A stretch of DNA of 57,167 nucleotides from Acidimicrobiia bacterium (GCA_009841075.1 VXMP01000037.1:1-57167); one strand, 5' to 3'; positions 25,375-35,100 are shown, counted from the first letter of the stretch. Numbers and translations are program-made. Notes: generated by a model from the letters alone, not told the origin.

Positions 25375-26265
25375 ATGGGCAGGAAGCCCTTACAGGACAG
25401 AATTGCCGGTGCGCCGATCACCTGGGGAGTAGATGGTGCCCCCGGGTGGGGGTTTCTCATGGATCGGAAGCGGGTCCTGGACGAAATGGCGAAGCTCGGC
25501 CTGAAAGCGACCGAATTAGGGCCGGACGGCTACCTTCCGACCGAACCCGCCGAACTCGACCCCCTACTTGAAGCCCATAACTTAAGTTTGGTGGGCGGGT
25601 TCGTTCCGGTGCGGCTATACCGTCCCGATCGGATAGATGCCGAACTTACCCAGGCCGCCCGAGCCGCCACCACCCTGTCTGAGGCCGGTGCCCAGACCTT
25701 TGTGCTCGGCCCCTCCTCGGTGCTCTCCGGATACGACACGCCGGTGGATCTGACCGACGAGGAATGGAAGGTGTTCGACCAGGGGCTGCGCCGTTTGATG
25801 GAGATCTGTTCCGAAAGGGGGTTGGTGACGGCGCTCCACTCCCATTGGGGAATGGTGGTGGACCGGCCCGAGCACATCGAACAGCTTCTGGAAATAAGCC
25901 AGGTGGATCTTTGTCTTGACACCGGCCATATCGCATTGTCGGGCGGAGACCCGTTGGAAGTGGCTCGGATGGCAGGCGACCGGGTGGCCCATGTCCATCT
26001 CAAAGACGTAGACGAGCGCCTCGCCGAAGAGGTAAGAGCCGGAGAACGTCCCTTCCGTCAGGCGGTCATAGACGGGTTGTTCAAACCTTTGGGCCAAGGT
26101 TATGTGGATGTGGCCGGACTGGTCAGATATCTGGAGGAGTCAGGCTATGGGGGCTGGTATGTGCTGGAGCAGGATCTGGCCCTAGACCATCCTCCTCCTC
26201 CGGGAGAGGGCCCGATTCGGAACGCCGAGGTCAGCCTGCGCTATCTGGCCGAAATAGGTCTTTAG
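25375..26265 (+). CDS. iolE: Inosose dehydratase-like TIM-barrel protein
   Basis: This 296-residue xylose-isomerase-like TIM barrel resembles IolE, which dehydrates 2-keto-myo-inositol. The opening IAGAPITWGVDGAPGWGF is typical of IolE-like proteins. The metal ligands appear in GLKATELGPDG (Glu), DLCLDTGHIAL (Asp, His), VAHVHLKDVD (His, Asp) and GWYVLEQD (Glu). IolO-type epimerases share this fold, so the name is by context. ATG 25375 has GGGCGGGA five bases upstream; ATG 25360 is an alternative. It is divergent from the SMP-30 gene across about 90 bases that hold an AT-rich TATATTAT. Confidence 0.8.
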   Translation: MGRKPLQDRIAGAPITWGVDGAPGWGFLMDRKRVLDEMAKLGLKATELGPDGYLPTEPAELDPLLEAHNLSLVGGFVPVRLYRPDRIDAELTQAARAATTLSEAGAQTFVLGPSSVLSGYDTPVDLTDEEWKVFDQGLRRLMEICSERGLVTALHSHWGMVVDRPEHIEQLLEISQVDLCLDTGHIALSGGDPLEVARMAGDRVAHVHLKDVDERLAEEVRAGERPFRQAVIDGLFKPLGQGYVDVAGLVRYLEESGYGGWYVLEQDLALDHPPPPGEGPIRNAEVSLRYLAEIGL

Positions 26266-26274
26266 TGCCCCGCC

Positions 26275-27438
26275 TCAGAAGGCGTTTTTCCAGATCGGTC
26301 GGCGCAGGATAACCGCCAAGACCAGGACGGCGGTAGCGGTGGCGGTGAGGAGAAAGAGGGTTCTGGGGCCGTAGGCATCGTATAGGGGTGCGGCGGCGAA
26401 GGCGCTCAGAGCCGCCATGGTCAGTCCGGTGGCTTCGATCATTCCCTGGGCTTCGGAGGCTTGTGAGGCAGGTGCCGACCGGGCTACGGCGGCCTGGCCG
26501 GGCAGGGTGACGAACGCCCAAATCCCGGAATGGAAGGCCCCGACCACCAGGAGAGGCAAAAAGGTGGACACCAGCCCATAACCGGCCAGGAACGGTAAAC
26601 CCAGCAGGGAGGCGACCAGGGCCAGACCGATCGGGTTGATCCGGTCCGCCAGCCGACCTCCTACCGGAATCAAAAGCATCGACGGAAGGGCGATCACCAC
26701 AAACCCGACCCCGATCATGAGAGGTCGGACACCGAGATCGGTCAGATATCGGGACCAGATGGTGTCGAACACCCCGATGTAGATCCAGTTGGAGGCGGCC
26801 ATAATCAGCCCGGAGAGAAAACCCTGTAGGGCGGTAAGTCCTCGGCGGGACAGCCGGGTAGTCACCACCTGACCTTCGCCGGGCTTCACCTTGGGCAGGA
26901 ACATAAGGGCCACCATCCCGAAAACAGCCGGGGTAATAAAAGGAAGCGTGGGTTCGATCTCGTACAGGAACCCTCCGAGCGGAGGGCCCAGCAGGATCCC
27001 CCCGTACATCACCATCAGGATGGCACCCAAGGCCCGTCCCGGCTGGTCGGGCTGCCAGCTCAGCATCACCCGTCTGGCAGCCGCCACCGCCGAGCCCTCG
27101 GCCAGACCCAGCAGCATACGGGCGGCGATCCACTGCCAAAGCTGATCGGCGAACACCATCCAGAGAAGGGCGACCACCACCAGGCCACAGCCCAGGCCGA
27201 TCAGACGGATCTCCCATCCTCGGTCGGCAAACGGTGCCAGGAAGAGGTTGCCGAACAGGCTCATCGCCAGAGGTAGTCCGGCCAGAAGGCCCAGCGACCA
27301 GGTGGGGAAGCCGAAGCGATCCTGGATGACCGCCAAAAGCGAGAACACCACCCCGATCCCCAACATCATGGTGGCGATGTAGGAAAGAAGGATGATCCGA
27401 GGAAGTCGATAGACGGAAGGGAGCCGTTGAGAAGGCAC
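26275..27438 (-). CDS. Major facilitator superfamily transporter
   Basis: This is a 387-residue inner-membrane transporter with about twelve hydrophobic segments. The MFS signature loop between helices 2 and 3 reads GNLFLAPFADRGWEIRLIG, repeated in the second half as GGRLADRINPIGLALVA. It is likely a proton-coupled carrier for a sugar, polyol or metabolite. The start is GTG 27438. It lies at the end of the second minus-strand unit of the inositol region and converges on iolE, with nine bases between the stops. The substrate is not evident. Confidence 0.85.
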   Translation of the reverse strand: MPSQRLPSVYRLPRIILLSYIATMMLGIGVVFSLLAVIQDRFGFPTWSLGLLAGLPLAMSLFGNLFLAPFADRGWEIRLIGLGCGLVVVALLWMVFADQLWQWIAARMLLGLAEGSAVAAARRVMLSWQPDQPGRALGAILMVMYGGILLGPPLGGFLYEIEPTLPFITPAVFGMVALMFLPKVKPGEGQVVTTRLSRRGLTALQGFLSGLIMAASNWIYIGVFDTIWSRYLTDLGVRPLMIGVGFVVIALPSMLLIPVGGRLADRINPIGLALVASLLGLPFLAGYGLVSTFLPLLVVGAFHSGIWAFVTLPGQAAVARSAPASQASEAQGMIEATGLTMAALSAFAAAPLYDAYGPRTLFLLTATATAVLVLAVILRRPIWKNAF

Positions 27439-27474
27439 GCCGCCTCATCCTAACGAATAAACGGAGTCGGCCGG

Positions 27475-28170
27475 CTAGGTGGGGCAGCGGCCCGAGTCGG
27501 AGACCGGAGTGGTGCTGGACTCGATCGAATCCAAGAAGATGTCTATCTCGGACGAAGCCGTGGCGTAGGTAACCTCGTCCAACCGGGCGGCTGCGTAGAC
27601 CACCCCCACCATTTGGTTCTGGTCGTTGAGTACCGGCCCTCCCGAGTAGCCGGATCCGGCTCGGGCTGTAACCCGGACATTTTGGCGACGGACGTCGCTT
27701 TGGTCGTCGTAGATGTTCCGACCCACGGCGATGATCGGCTCGGCATCGGTGAACTGGACCTCCGCCCGTTCGTGTTCGGCTCGGAGGCGGATCAGACGGC
27801 CTCCCTCACCGGTCACGGCCGGGGCGACGGTAAGAATAGGTCTTTTAACGGTCGGTGCCCTCAATAGGGCCAGGTCACGGTCGAAGTCGATGCCGACCAG
27901 CGTGGCCGGATACTGCACCCCGTCCTCGAAGGTGACGGTTAGGCCGCCGTCCGAGCCGGCCACATTGTGGGCGACGGTTATCAGGTAGTGGTCGTCGATC
28001 ATCACGGCAGATCCGACCATTTCACGGTCACAGACCAGCCCTCGGAGCTGGGCTACCGCATCAAAAGGGTCGGTGGCCACTTCCGGAGCGGGTGCATTTC
28101 CACAGGCACCGGCCAGAAGTGCCGCCGCCACCAAGAACCCGGCCCATTTATAAGAGGGCGTACTCCGCAC
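27475..28170 (-). CDS. Trypsin-like serine protease lipoprotein
   Basis: This 231-residue secreted protease has a lipoprotein signal peptide: FLVAAALLAGAC with Cys23 as the lipidated residue. The triad is complete: H68 (TVAHNV), D99 (DRDLALL) and S176 (GSGYSGGP), as in trypsin-like/S1C enzymes without PDZ domains. It would act outside the cytoplasmic membrane. I use GTG 28170, which places the signal peptide directly at the N-terminus and overlaps the RmlD-like gene by 23 bases; the frame is open further upstream but only through that gene. A role in the inositol region is not obvious. Confidence 0.8.
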   Translation of the reverse strand: MRSTPSYKWAGFLVAAALLAGACGNAPAPEVATDPFDAVAQLRGLVCDREMVGSAVMIDDHYLITVAHNVAGSDGGLTVTFEDGVQYPATLVGIDFDRDLALLRAPTVKRPILTVAPAVTGEGGRLIRLRAEHERAEVQFTDAEPIIAVGRNIYDDQSDVRRQNVRVTARAGSGYSGGPVLNDQNQMVGVVYAAARLDEVTYATASSEIDIFLDSIESSTTPVSDSGRCPT

Positions 28171-29080
28171 GGAACCGTTCCAATAGGGTTCGAATCGGGG
28201 TGGGGGAGTGTTCCAGCAGCTCCGAAGTCCTCGGGCGGGTGATGGTGGTGTCAAAAGGTATGGGGATACCTTCGAACAGGCTGCTATCGGGCGGCCCGCT
28301 TCGGAGCAGTCCCTCATCCAGGTCGAACACCTCGCAGGTGAGACGGGCCAAATCCATTCGTCCGATGCCCTCGGCACCACAACAGTGGAACACCCCGACC
28401 AGTCTACGGGTGCCGATATCGAGGATCAGGTCGGCGCTTTCGGAGGCCAGCGAAGGTGTGGCCACCATGTTGATGTCTGCGGATTCCCACACCGTGAAGG
28501 GCCGATCCTGCGCAAGGGCGTCCACGATCGAGGCCACGAAGTATCCATAGCCGGGGTCCTGCGCCCGAGGTGCCGACGATCGGGCCCTATGCACCCCGTT
28601 AACCCCCGAAACCCGGGCCACCGCCCCGTCCATCTCCAGCGCCACCATTTCGCTCGCCAGCTTCAAAACCCCGTATAGGTTGACCGGGTTGGGTGGGGTG
28701 GTCTCATCGGCACCGACCTGGGTGCCGTCGAACACCCAGTCGGTGGAGACCAGTATGTAGCCTGCTCCGGCGGCGGAGGCGGCTCGGGCGATGATGCGGG
28801 TCGCCTCGACGTAGGCCTGCCAGGCGGCCTCACGATGGCGGTATAGACCGGCCAGATCGTTCATGATGGCGCAGTGGATGATCAGGTCCGGGTCGAAATC
28901 GGATACGCTATGGCGCACCGCCTCGGGGTCGCACATGTCGATCCGATCAAGTTGATATGCCTCGTTACCTTCGGGTTGATAGGACCGGACGGTGGTTAGT
29001 ACCTCATGGCCACCCTCCACCGCTTGGGCGACCAGGTTGCTGCCGACAAAACCGGTTCCTCCGGTCATCCAGATCCGCAT
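28148..29080 (-). CDS. RmlD-like NAD-dependent epimerase/reductase
   Basis: This 310-residue extended SDR has the N-terminal GGTGFVGSNLV glycine motif and the YGVLKLASE Tyr-Lys pair. ILVSTDWVFDG is close to dTDP-4-dehydrorhamnose reductase (STDYVFDG). In this cluster it sits between iolG and the protease with a nine-base gap to iolG, so a role in sugar or polyol reduction is likely but not defined. No other dTDP-rhamnose genes are present, which argues against cell-wall rhamnose synthesis. Confidence 0.8.
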   Translation of the reverse strand: MRIWMTGGTGFVGSNLVAQAVEGGHEVLTTVRSYQPEGNEAYQLDRIDMCDPEAVRHSVSDFDPDLIIHCAIMNDLAGLYRHREAAWQAYVEATRIIARAASAAGAGYILVSTDWVFDGTQVGADETTPPNPVNLYGVLKLASEMVALEMDGAVARVSGVNGVHRARSSAPRAQDPGYGYFVASIVDALAQDRPFTVWESADINMVATPSLASESADLILDIGTRRLVGVFHCCGAEGIGRMDLARLTCEVFDLDEGLLRSGPPDSSLFEGIPIPFDTTITRPRTSELLEHSPTPIRTLLERFRAEYALL

Positions 29081-29089
29081 CTTCCGGCC

Positions 29090-30097
29090 CTAGCCGATCT
29101 GGGCGGTTCGGATCGGGCGGCCCTCCTGGATGGACTTCCAGGCGGCCTTACCGATGACCAGCGGGGCCCGCCCGTCATGGCCGTTCACCGGTGAGGGGCC
29201 TCCGCTAAGGACTCCCTCGGCGAAGGCTTCCCAACCGGCCAGGTAGCTGGGGATGTAGCGCTCGGTGAAGAAATAGGGGAGCGTGGCACCATGTGAGCCG
29301 GATTTGTCCCAAAGAACCGTGGTGGTCGCCCCCGGATTCTGCGACACTGCCATACCCTTCGAGCCGAAAGCCTCCACCCGCTGGTCGTAGCCGTAAACCG
29401 CCTGGCGGCTGTTGTCGATGGTGGTGATCGCCCCGTTCTCATGGGTTAGAACCACCACCGCCGTGTCGAGATCACCGGCCTCGCCGATGGCGGGATCCAC
29501 CCGCACTCCACCCTGGGCGTACACCTCGGCAACCTCGCTACCGGTCACGTAGCGGGCCATGTCGAAGTCGTGAATGGTCATGTCCAAAAAGATGCCTCCC
29601 GAAACCTTGACGTAGGAGATCGGCGGGGGAGCGGGATCACGGGAGGTAATACGGACCAGATGCACCTCCCCCAGCTCGCCGGCCGCTACCGCCTGGTGTA
29701 CCGCCCTATGGGAGGGGTCGAACCGGCGGTTGAACCCGATCTGAAGGTAGACGCCGGTTTCCTCGATGACGGCCAGCGCCCGGTCCACCTCCCCTAAATC
29801 ATGCGCGATGGGTTTCTCGCAGAAGATGGCCTTACCGGCTTGGGCCGCTCTGATCATCAGGTCGGGATGGGTGTCGGTGCTGGTACAGATCGCCACCGCC
29901 TCGATCTCGGGATCATCGAAGACGTCGTCCACCGAGTCGGCGACCTGGATCCCCATTCGTCGGCCGATTTCGGCGGCCTGAGGGGAGACGTCATATACGG
30001 CTTTAGGCCGGAGTCGATCCATTTGATACAGAAGCAGCTCGGCGTGTAATCGACCGATCCGGCCCATGCCGAGGATTCCGATGTTGATAACGTCCAT
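29090..30097 (-). CDS. iolG: Inositol 2-dehydrogenase
   Basis: IolG oxidises myo-inositol to 2-keto-myo-inositol with NAD+, the first step of catabolism. The 335 residues show INIGILGMGRIGRLHAE (Rossmann motif), KAIFCEKPIAHDL (EKP motif, Lys catalytic) and GGIFLDMTIHDFDMARYVTG (catalytic Asp and His). This last segment is the hallmark of true inositol dehydrogenases. The ATG directly follows the TAA of iolC. Because the adjacent genes are iolC and an ABC importer, import, oxidation and phosphorylation are encoded together. Confidence 0.9.
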   Translation of the reverse strand: MDVINIGILGMGRIGRLHAELLLYQMDRLRPKAVYDVSPQAAEIGRRMGIQVADSVDDVFDDPEIEAVAICTSTDTHPDLMIRAAQAGKAIFCEKPIAHDLGEVDRALAVIEETGVYLQIGFNRRFDPSHRAVHQAVAAGELGEVHLVRITSRDPAPPPISYVKVSGGIFLDMTIHDFDMARYVTGSEVAEVYAQGGVRVDPAIGEAGDLDTAVVVLTHENGAITTIDNSRQAVYGYDQRVEAFGSKGMAVSQNPGATTTVLWDKSGSHGATLPYFFTERYIPSYLAGWEAFAEGVLSGGPSPVNGHDGRAPLVIGKAAWKSIQEGRPIRTAQIG

Positions 30098-31114
30098 TTA
30101 TACGGATTTCTCCCTGCCCAGAATCAGGTTTTCGATATCGGAGAGGTTAGGCATGTCGTCGGCGCACATCAGTCGGGAGGCGATCACCGCACCGGCGGCG
30201 TTCCCGTAACGGGCGGCTTCGACCAGGGTACGACCTCTCAGTAGCTGATCGCAGAAGGCCCCGCCGAAGGCATCTCCCGACCCGAGACCGCACACCACCT
30301 CCACCGGGTAGGAGGGGATCAGGATACTGCGTCCGGTCCGTCTGGCCACCAGAACACCGGCCCCTCCCAGCTTGACGATTGCCGCCTCCAGGCCGTGGTC
30401 GTCCAGGAGCCGTTTGGCCGCCTCCTCGGGTTGGTCGGCACCCACGGCGATCCGACATTCCTCCCGGTTGCCGATGGCGATCGTGGCCTGTTCCAGCAGG
30501 GGTTTTATCCGGCGGGTTGCCTCGGCCTCGGAAGGCCAGAACATAGGTCGCCAGTCCAGGTCCACTATTACATGGGCCTTTCTATTCCGCTCCGACAACC
30601 ATCCCAGAACCGTGGACCGGCTGGGCTCGTCCGCCATGCGGGAGCCCGGAACCCACAAGATCCGTGCCCCCATCAGAACGTCCCGGTCCAGATCGTCCGG
30701 CTCAAGGTTCATATCCGGTGCCTTCGGCTCCCGGTAGAAAAAGATGTTGGGGTTTTCGGGCGTCGTCAGCTCCGCAAAAGCCAGCGGGGTTTGAAGCAGC
30801 GGATCGGTTCCCACGAAACGGGTGTCTACGCCGAAGGTGTGTTCCAAGGCCAGGCGGACATAGTTGCCGAACGGGTCGTCTCCTACCTTGGTGACCAAGG
30901 CCGCATGGGTTCCGAGCCGGGCGGCGGCTACGGCCACATTGGTGGCGGTTCCCCCGATCGACTTTCTGAAGGTGGTGACCGAGGGGATAGGAGTGTGAAG
31001 CTGCTCGGCGTACAGGTCGACGCTGACCCGCCCGATCGTTACCAGCCGAGGAAGGTCTCGGGCCGACTCCACCTGGGGTGAGGTCGGCCCGAAATCAGTG
31101 TTCTGTTCCGGCAA
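30098..31114 (-). CDS. iolC: 5-dehydro-2-deoxygluconokinase
   Basis: IolC phosphorylates DKG, the IolB product. This PfkB-family kinase has 338 residues. SIGGTATNVAVAAARLG is the first PfkB signature, and VCGLGSGDAFGGAFCDQLL is the second, with the catalytic Asp. VDLDWRPMFWPSEAEA is typical of IolC. A 20-residue N-terminal extension precedes the kinase fold. The gene is 12 bases downstream of the ABC ATPase. The product is normally cleaved by IolJ aldolase, which is not in this window. Confidence 0.92.
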   Translation of the reverse strand: MPEQNTDFGPTSPQVESARDLPRLVTIGRVSVDLYAEQLHTPIPSVTTFRKSIGGTATNVAVAAARLGTHAALVTKVGDDPFGNYVRLALEHTFGVDTRFVGTDPLLQTPLAFAELTTPENPNIFFYREPKAPDMNLEPDDLDRDVLMGARILWVPGSRMADEPSRSTVLGWLSERNRKAHVIVDLDWRPMFWPSEAEATRRIKPLLEQATIAIGNREECRIAVGADQPEEAAKRLLDDHGLEAAIVKLGGAGVLVARRTGRSILIPSYPVEVVCGLGSGDAFGGAFCDQLLRGRTLVEAARYGNAAGAVIASRLMCADDMPNLSDIENLILGREKSV

Positions 31115-31126
31115 GTTGTAAGTTGA

Positions 31127-31912
31127 TTAGCCGCCGATGGCCTTGCTCAGCTCATGCTGAAGAGCCTCAAGGTCGGCACCGCCCGCCATCAGCTGGGTTA
31201 GCTCCGGCTGGGTTAGCTCGGCCTTGGCGTAGTCGCCCAGCGACTGGCCTCGGTTGAGGATCATGAACCGGTCGCCTACCGGATAGGCATGGTGAGGGTT
31301 GTGGGTGATGAAAATCACACCCAATCCCCGGTTGCGGGCCTCGACAATGTACCGAAGTACCACGCCCGACTGCTTAACCCCCAAGGCGGAGGTGGGCTCG
31401 TCGAGGATTAGCACCTTGGCACCGAAATAGGCGGCCCGGGCGATGGCGACCGACTGGCGTTCGCCTCCCGACAGCGTACCGACCGACTGTTCGGTGTCGC
31501 GGATGTCGATGCCCATCTTGGCCAGCTCTTCTTTGGCGATGGAAGCGGCCTTTTCCCGGTCGATGACCTTCAGCGGACCCCATTTGGTGGGTTCCGCCCC
31601 TAGGAAGAAGTTCCTCCATACCGACATCAACGGCACCACCGCCAGGTCCTGGTACACGGTGGCTATTCCCAGGGCCAGGGCGTCACGAGGGGAATCGAAC
31701 GACACCTCCTCGCCCTCCACGAACAGCCGTCCTTCGCTCTGCTTGTGGGCACCGGCCAGGATCTTGATGAAAGTGGACTTGCCCGCTCCGTTGTCGCCCA
31801 GTACACAGGTGACTTCACCGGCCCGTACCGAGGTGGTGATGTCGCGCAGGGCGATGATGTTCCCGTAGAACTTGGAGATTCCTTCGATTTCGAGAAGTGC
31901 AGGTTCGCTCAT
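31127..31912 (-). CDS. Sugar ABC transporter ATP-binding protein (single ABC domain)
   Basis: This 261-residue ATPase energises import of a sugar or polyol, probably inositol. Walker A is GDNGAGKST, the signature is [14 protein letters not shown] and Walker B is [11 protein letters not shown]. Many ribose/xylose-type importers use an ATPase with two ABC domains; this is a single-domain form that would work as a dimer. The start overlaps the permease stop by four bases (ATGA). Confidence 0.9.
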   Translation of the reverse strand: MSEPALLEIEGISKFYGNIIALRDITTSVRAGEVTCVLGDNGAGKSTFIKILAGAHKQSEGRLFVEGEEVSFDSPRDALALGIATVYQDLAVVPLMSVWRNFFLGAEPTKWGPLKVIDREKAASIAKEELAKMGIDIRDTEQSVGTLSGGERQSVAIARAAYFGAKVLILDEPTSALGVKQSGVVLRYIVEARNRGLGVIFITHNPHHAYPVGDRFMILNRGQSLGDYAKAELTQPELTQLMAGGADLEALQHELSKAIGG

Positions 31913-33834
31913 GTGGATTTTTCCGCCCTTCCTCTGACGTAGTTGTTAACCATCACGGCCAGCAGCAGGATCACCCCCACAAAGAGGAACCTCCAGTCGG
32001 AGTTCCATCCCGCAAAGGGGATACCCTGGAAAGACATGGCCATGATCAGGGCACCGATGGCAGCCCCGGCCGCGGAACCGTATCCGCCGGTGAGCAGGTT
32101 TCCGCCCACTACGGCGGCGATGATGTAGAAGAACTCCTGACCGTCCCCTACGTTCGCCTGCACCGAGTTGAGTCGGAAGGCGATCAGCGTTCCGACCAGC
32201 CAGGAGGCACCGGACACCACCATGAACAGCTGGGTCTTGGTGCGGGCAGCCGGAACACCTACCTGTCGGGAGGCACCTTTGTTGCCTCCGACCGCGAAGG
32301 TCCAGCTGCCGAACTTGGTTCGCATCAGTATCCAGGTGGCTACCCCGGCGAATACGAAGAAGTAGAGGATCGAAATCCGGTAGGTGATTATGGCCCGTGA
32401 CTCGACGAGTTCGATGCTGGTAGCCCATAGCAGCTTGGTGGCTATGGCCATCAGGAACACGACAATGCCGGAGATCGAAACCAGCGTCCCGAAACGGTCG
32501 GCGGGCTCGTCGGCATGTCGTCTTTGATCAAAACTTATCCGCACTATGGCGATCGTCACCAGTAGCACGGCTGCGGCCATCATCCAGGCGAAGAACTCGG
32601 CCCGATATTTACGGGAGGCGGCTTCGGCCTGGATCACAAACCCGACCCCGGCTACCGAAAGGCCCGCCAGAGCGGTTAAAACGAACCGGTTGACGGGGGA
32701 GGTGTCCGACCTTTGGGCCGCCCCCAGCAGTATCAAAACCCCGACTATTACGCAGCCTCCGAACAGGATCGCCCTTAAACCCTGGACGGTGAGCAGCAAC
32801 CCCAGCACGTCGGTATTGGATGAATCCATGACCACGCCCAAGAGCGTCCCCACCACGATAAGTCCGATGCCGATCAGGGCTCGGCGGCCGTTTTGTCCGC
32901 CCATCGAGACCCCGCCGGATGATCCGGAGAAGGGTTCGAATCGCCAGGACGAGTAGCCGTATATGGCCAAGATTGCTCCGACGGCCATTACCAGGGCTCC
33001 GGTCCAGTTGTCGGCCACCCCGTCGGTTTGGGTCAGGTAGATCAACCCCCCGAACCCGGCTACCAGGCCGATAAGCAGGGCGAAAGCGGACCTAACCGAG
33101 GGCATACTTCCGGCTTCGGTCCGTCGCACCAGGCTTAACTCCATAAAGCCGACGACAATTGCGGTTGCGCCGATGGCGGCCAGCACGCCGAATACCAGGT
33201 CTCGGCCACCTAGGAACGAATCCCACAGATGATCGTTGCGGATCCAGACCGCCCCGAAAATGTTGACCCAGAAGTCGTAGTCGGGGGCATCGTCCAAGCC
33301 TTCCACGATGACTTTGTCCACGAACAGCTTCGAAAACCCCAGCTTGGCCCCTCTCAGGACGAAGAAGGTGCCGAGGGTGACTATGAAGCTCGGAAGTCCG
33401 GTTTTTTCTACCAGGGTCCCGTTGATCCAGCCCACCCCCATGGCGAACAGGAAGGTGATCGGGATGGCGACCGTCAACGGTAGGCCCAACCCGCCCAGCT
33501 CTCCGGTGTCTTTAACCAGCAGAACGACCAGCATGCCGGTTGCTCCGGTCATGGCACCGGAGGAAAGGTCGAATTCGCCTCCGATCATGAGCAGCGCCAC
33601 CGCGATGGCCATAATGCCGAGCGAGGTGGCAACGTCCAGGTAGTTGTTTATTCCGGCTGTGGTTCCGAAGACGTCGCTGACCGACCAGAAAAATATCCAG
33701 ATGGAGCCAGCACCTATCAGACCGCCGATCTCCGGTCTGGTAAGTAACCGTTGAATAGGCCCTCGATAGGCGAGACGTTCGTCAGCCTGAACAGCCGGCA
33801 CCGTGGGCGTTTCAGTAGACACCGCGGTCCTCAC
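31909..33834 (-). CDS. Sugar ABC transporter permease, unusually large (641 residues)
   Basis: This is a membrane permease of the RbsC/XylH type. The N-terminal part (about residues 30-175) has [17 protein letters not shown] and the segment [20 protein letters not shown], which are family hallmarks. The C-terminal part from about residue 480 has [15 protein letters not shown] and [20 protein letters not shown]. Family members are usually 320-430 residues. Here the two halves are separated by about 250-300 residues containing roughly seven to eight extra hydrophobic segments. The start is GTG 33834. It lies 161 bases after the binding-protein gene, with a terminator-like hairpin between. Confidence 0.82.
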   Translation of the reverse strand: MRTAVSTETPTVPAVQADERLAYRGPIQRLLTRPEIGGLIGAGSIWIFFWSVSDVFGTTAGINNYLDVATSLGIMAIAVALLMIGGEFDLSSGAMTGATGMLVVLLVKDTGELGGLGLPLTVAIPITFLFAMGVGWINGTLVEKTGLPSFIVTLGTFFVLRGAKLGFSKLFVDKVIVEGLDDAPDYDFWVNIFGAVWIRNDHLWDSFLGGRDLVFGVLAAIGATAIVVGFMELSLVRRTEAGSMPSVRSAFALLIGLVAGFGGLIYLTQTDGVADNWTGALVMAVGAILAIYGYSSWRFEPFSGSSGGVSMGGQNGRRALIGIGLIVVGTLLGVVMDSSNTDVLGLLLTVQGLRAILFGGCVIVGVLILLGAAQRSDTSPVNRFVLTALAGLSVAGVGFVIQAEAASRKYRAEFFAWMMAAAVLLVTIAIVRISFDQRRHADEPADRFGTLVSISGIVVFLMAIATKLLWATSIELVESRAIITYRISILYFFVFAGVATWILMRTKFGSWTFAVGGNKGASRQVGVPAARTKTQLFMVVSGASWLVGTLIAFRLNSVQANVGDGQEFFYIIAAVVGGNLLTGGYGSAAGAAIGALIMAMSFQGIPFAGWNSDWRFLFVGVILLLAVMVNNYVRGRAEKST

Positions 33835-33928
33835 TGTAAAAGCTCATCCGTAGTGACTCCTTTCGCTCCGGGATATATGCAGTGCTCAACTCTAAACGAT
33901 TAGGTATCGGCCCTGCCTTGGTAGAAGA

Positions 33929-33965
33929 AAAAGGGGGTCGGGCAATTAATACCCGACCCCCTTTT
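33929..33965. terminator. Perfect 14-bp stem-loop between binding-protein and permease genes
   Basis: The arms at 33929-33942 and 33952-33965 pair without mismatch (AAAAGGGGGTCGGG with its complement) around a nine-base AT-rich loop. It sits 30 bases after the binding-protein stop on the minus strand and has a U-rich 3' side there. It probably ends or attenuates most binding-protein transcripts, giving higher expression of the binding protein than of the permease and ATPase. Confidence 0.85.
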
Positions 33966-33995
33966 CAGGTCTAGTAGTTCTTGAGAGCTTCGGTC

Positions 33996-35027
33996 TTAGC
34001 GGGTTCCGGCTTCGACGAGAGCGGCTACTTCACCGACGTTGTCGGTGGTAACGAACCCTGGTCCGGTGAGGACGGGAAGCCCACCACCCACCGTGTTGAG
34101 GTTGGTGGCGTTGAGGAACAGGAACACCACGGTCAGGTAGCCCTGCAGGTATTGCTGCTGGTCGACCGTGAAGTGCACGTTTCCGGCGTCGATGGCGGAG
34201 ATCAGGTCTCCGGAAATGTCGAATCCGCCGATGAAGAGATCACGACCGGCCTGGTTACCGGCTTCTACGGCGCGAACGGCCACGTTCGGGCCCACGCCAA
34301 GCACACCATCAATGTCGGCGTCGGCTTGCAACGCGGCGGCGATGGTGTTGATCTGGGCCTCCGGCTCCGAGTCCAGCCCCACGAACTGGGTCACAACCTC
34401 ACCGTTGAAGGTTTCTTCCAGTCCCTGGCAGCGCTCTTCCAAACCGATGTTGCCCTGCTCCTGCTGGGCGCACAGCACCTTGCCGGCACCAAGGGCGTTG
34501 AAACGTTCTCCGGCACCGTTACCGGCCACGACCTCGGTCTGGCCGACATGGGTGATGGCACCTAGTTCTTTGAACTGATTGGAACCCGAGTTCAGGGTGA
34601 TAACCGGTATGCCGGCCGCAATGGCGGCTTCAACCTCGGGGCCGAGGGCTTCCGGGTTGGCCAGCGACACGCCGATGCCGTCCGAGCCGGAGGCTACGGC
34701 AGCCTGGACATCCTGGACCTGCTTTTCGGGATCGTTGCTGGAGGGGCTCCAGACCATCTCTACTCCGAGAGCGTCGGCCGCGTCCTGGGCACCACGCTTA
34801 ACGACCGACCAGAACACGCCGTCGTCAGAGTGGGTGACCATGTGGAAGGTGTAATCCATGCTCTGGGTGGGGGTGACTGCTTCGGTGGTAGCTGGCGCTT
34901 GGGTTCCTTGGGTAGTATCCGGTGCAGCGGTTGTCTCAGGCGTATCCGTGGTGTCATCATCGCCACCGCAGGCCGCTACGACCAGGGTTAGAGCGGCCAG
35001 CAATGCCACCCAACGCATCTTGATCAT
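33996..35027 (-). CDS. Sugar ABC transporter substrate-binding lipoprotein
   Basis: This 343-residue lipoprotein is of the type I periplasmic-binding fold (ribose/inositol-type). The signal peptide ends at LTLVVAACGG with the lipidated Cys. A Thr/Asp-rich linker of about 35 residues follows, as is common in actinobacterial lipoproteins. The binding fold begins at MDYTFHMVTHSDDGVFWSVV. DGIGVSLANPEAL and GIPVITLNSGSN are characteristic of this family. RBS AGGAGG lies before ATG 35027. As first gene of the transporter-iolC-iolG unit, it most likely binds myo-inositol; that is inference from context. Confidence 0.88.
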   Translation of the reverse strand: MIKMRWVALLAALTLVVAACGGDDDTTDTPETTAAPDTTQGTQAPATTEAVTPTQSMDYTFHMVTHSDDGVFWSVVKRGAQDAADALGVEMVWSPSSNDPEKQVQDVQAAVASGSDGIGVSLANPEALGPEVEAAIAAGIPVITLNSGSNQFKELGAITHVGQTEVVAGNGAGERFNALGAGKVLCAQQEQGNIGLEERCQGLEETFNGEVVTQFVGLDSEPEAQINTIAAALQADADIDGVLGVGPNVAVRAVEAGNQAGRDLFIGGFDISGDLISAIDAGNVHFTVDQQQYLQGYLTVVFLFLNATNLNTVGGGLPVLTGPGFVTTDNVGEVAALVEAGTR

Positions 35028-35100
35028 ATAACCTCCTCATAGGTTTTCTGTTTGGGATACTCGTTCAAACCGGGCCGGCCCTGATTGACCGGTGGGCGCT

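Noticed and set aside
26231-27448. 405-residue alternative frame over the MFS transporter
   Set aside because: It lacks hydrophobic segments and is Arg/Pro-rich; the shifted frame has twelve membrane segments and MFS signatures.
28148-29080. dTDP-rhamnose synthesis gene rmlD
   Set aside because: Motifs are similar, but rmlA, rmlB and rmlC are absent and the gene sits in an inositol operon.
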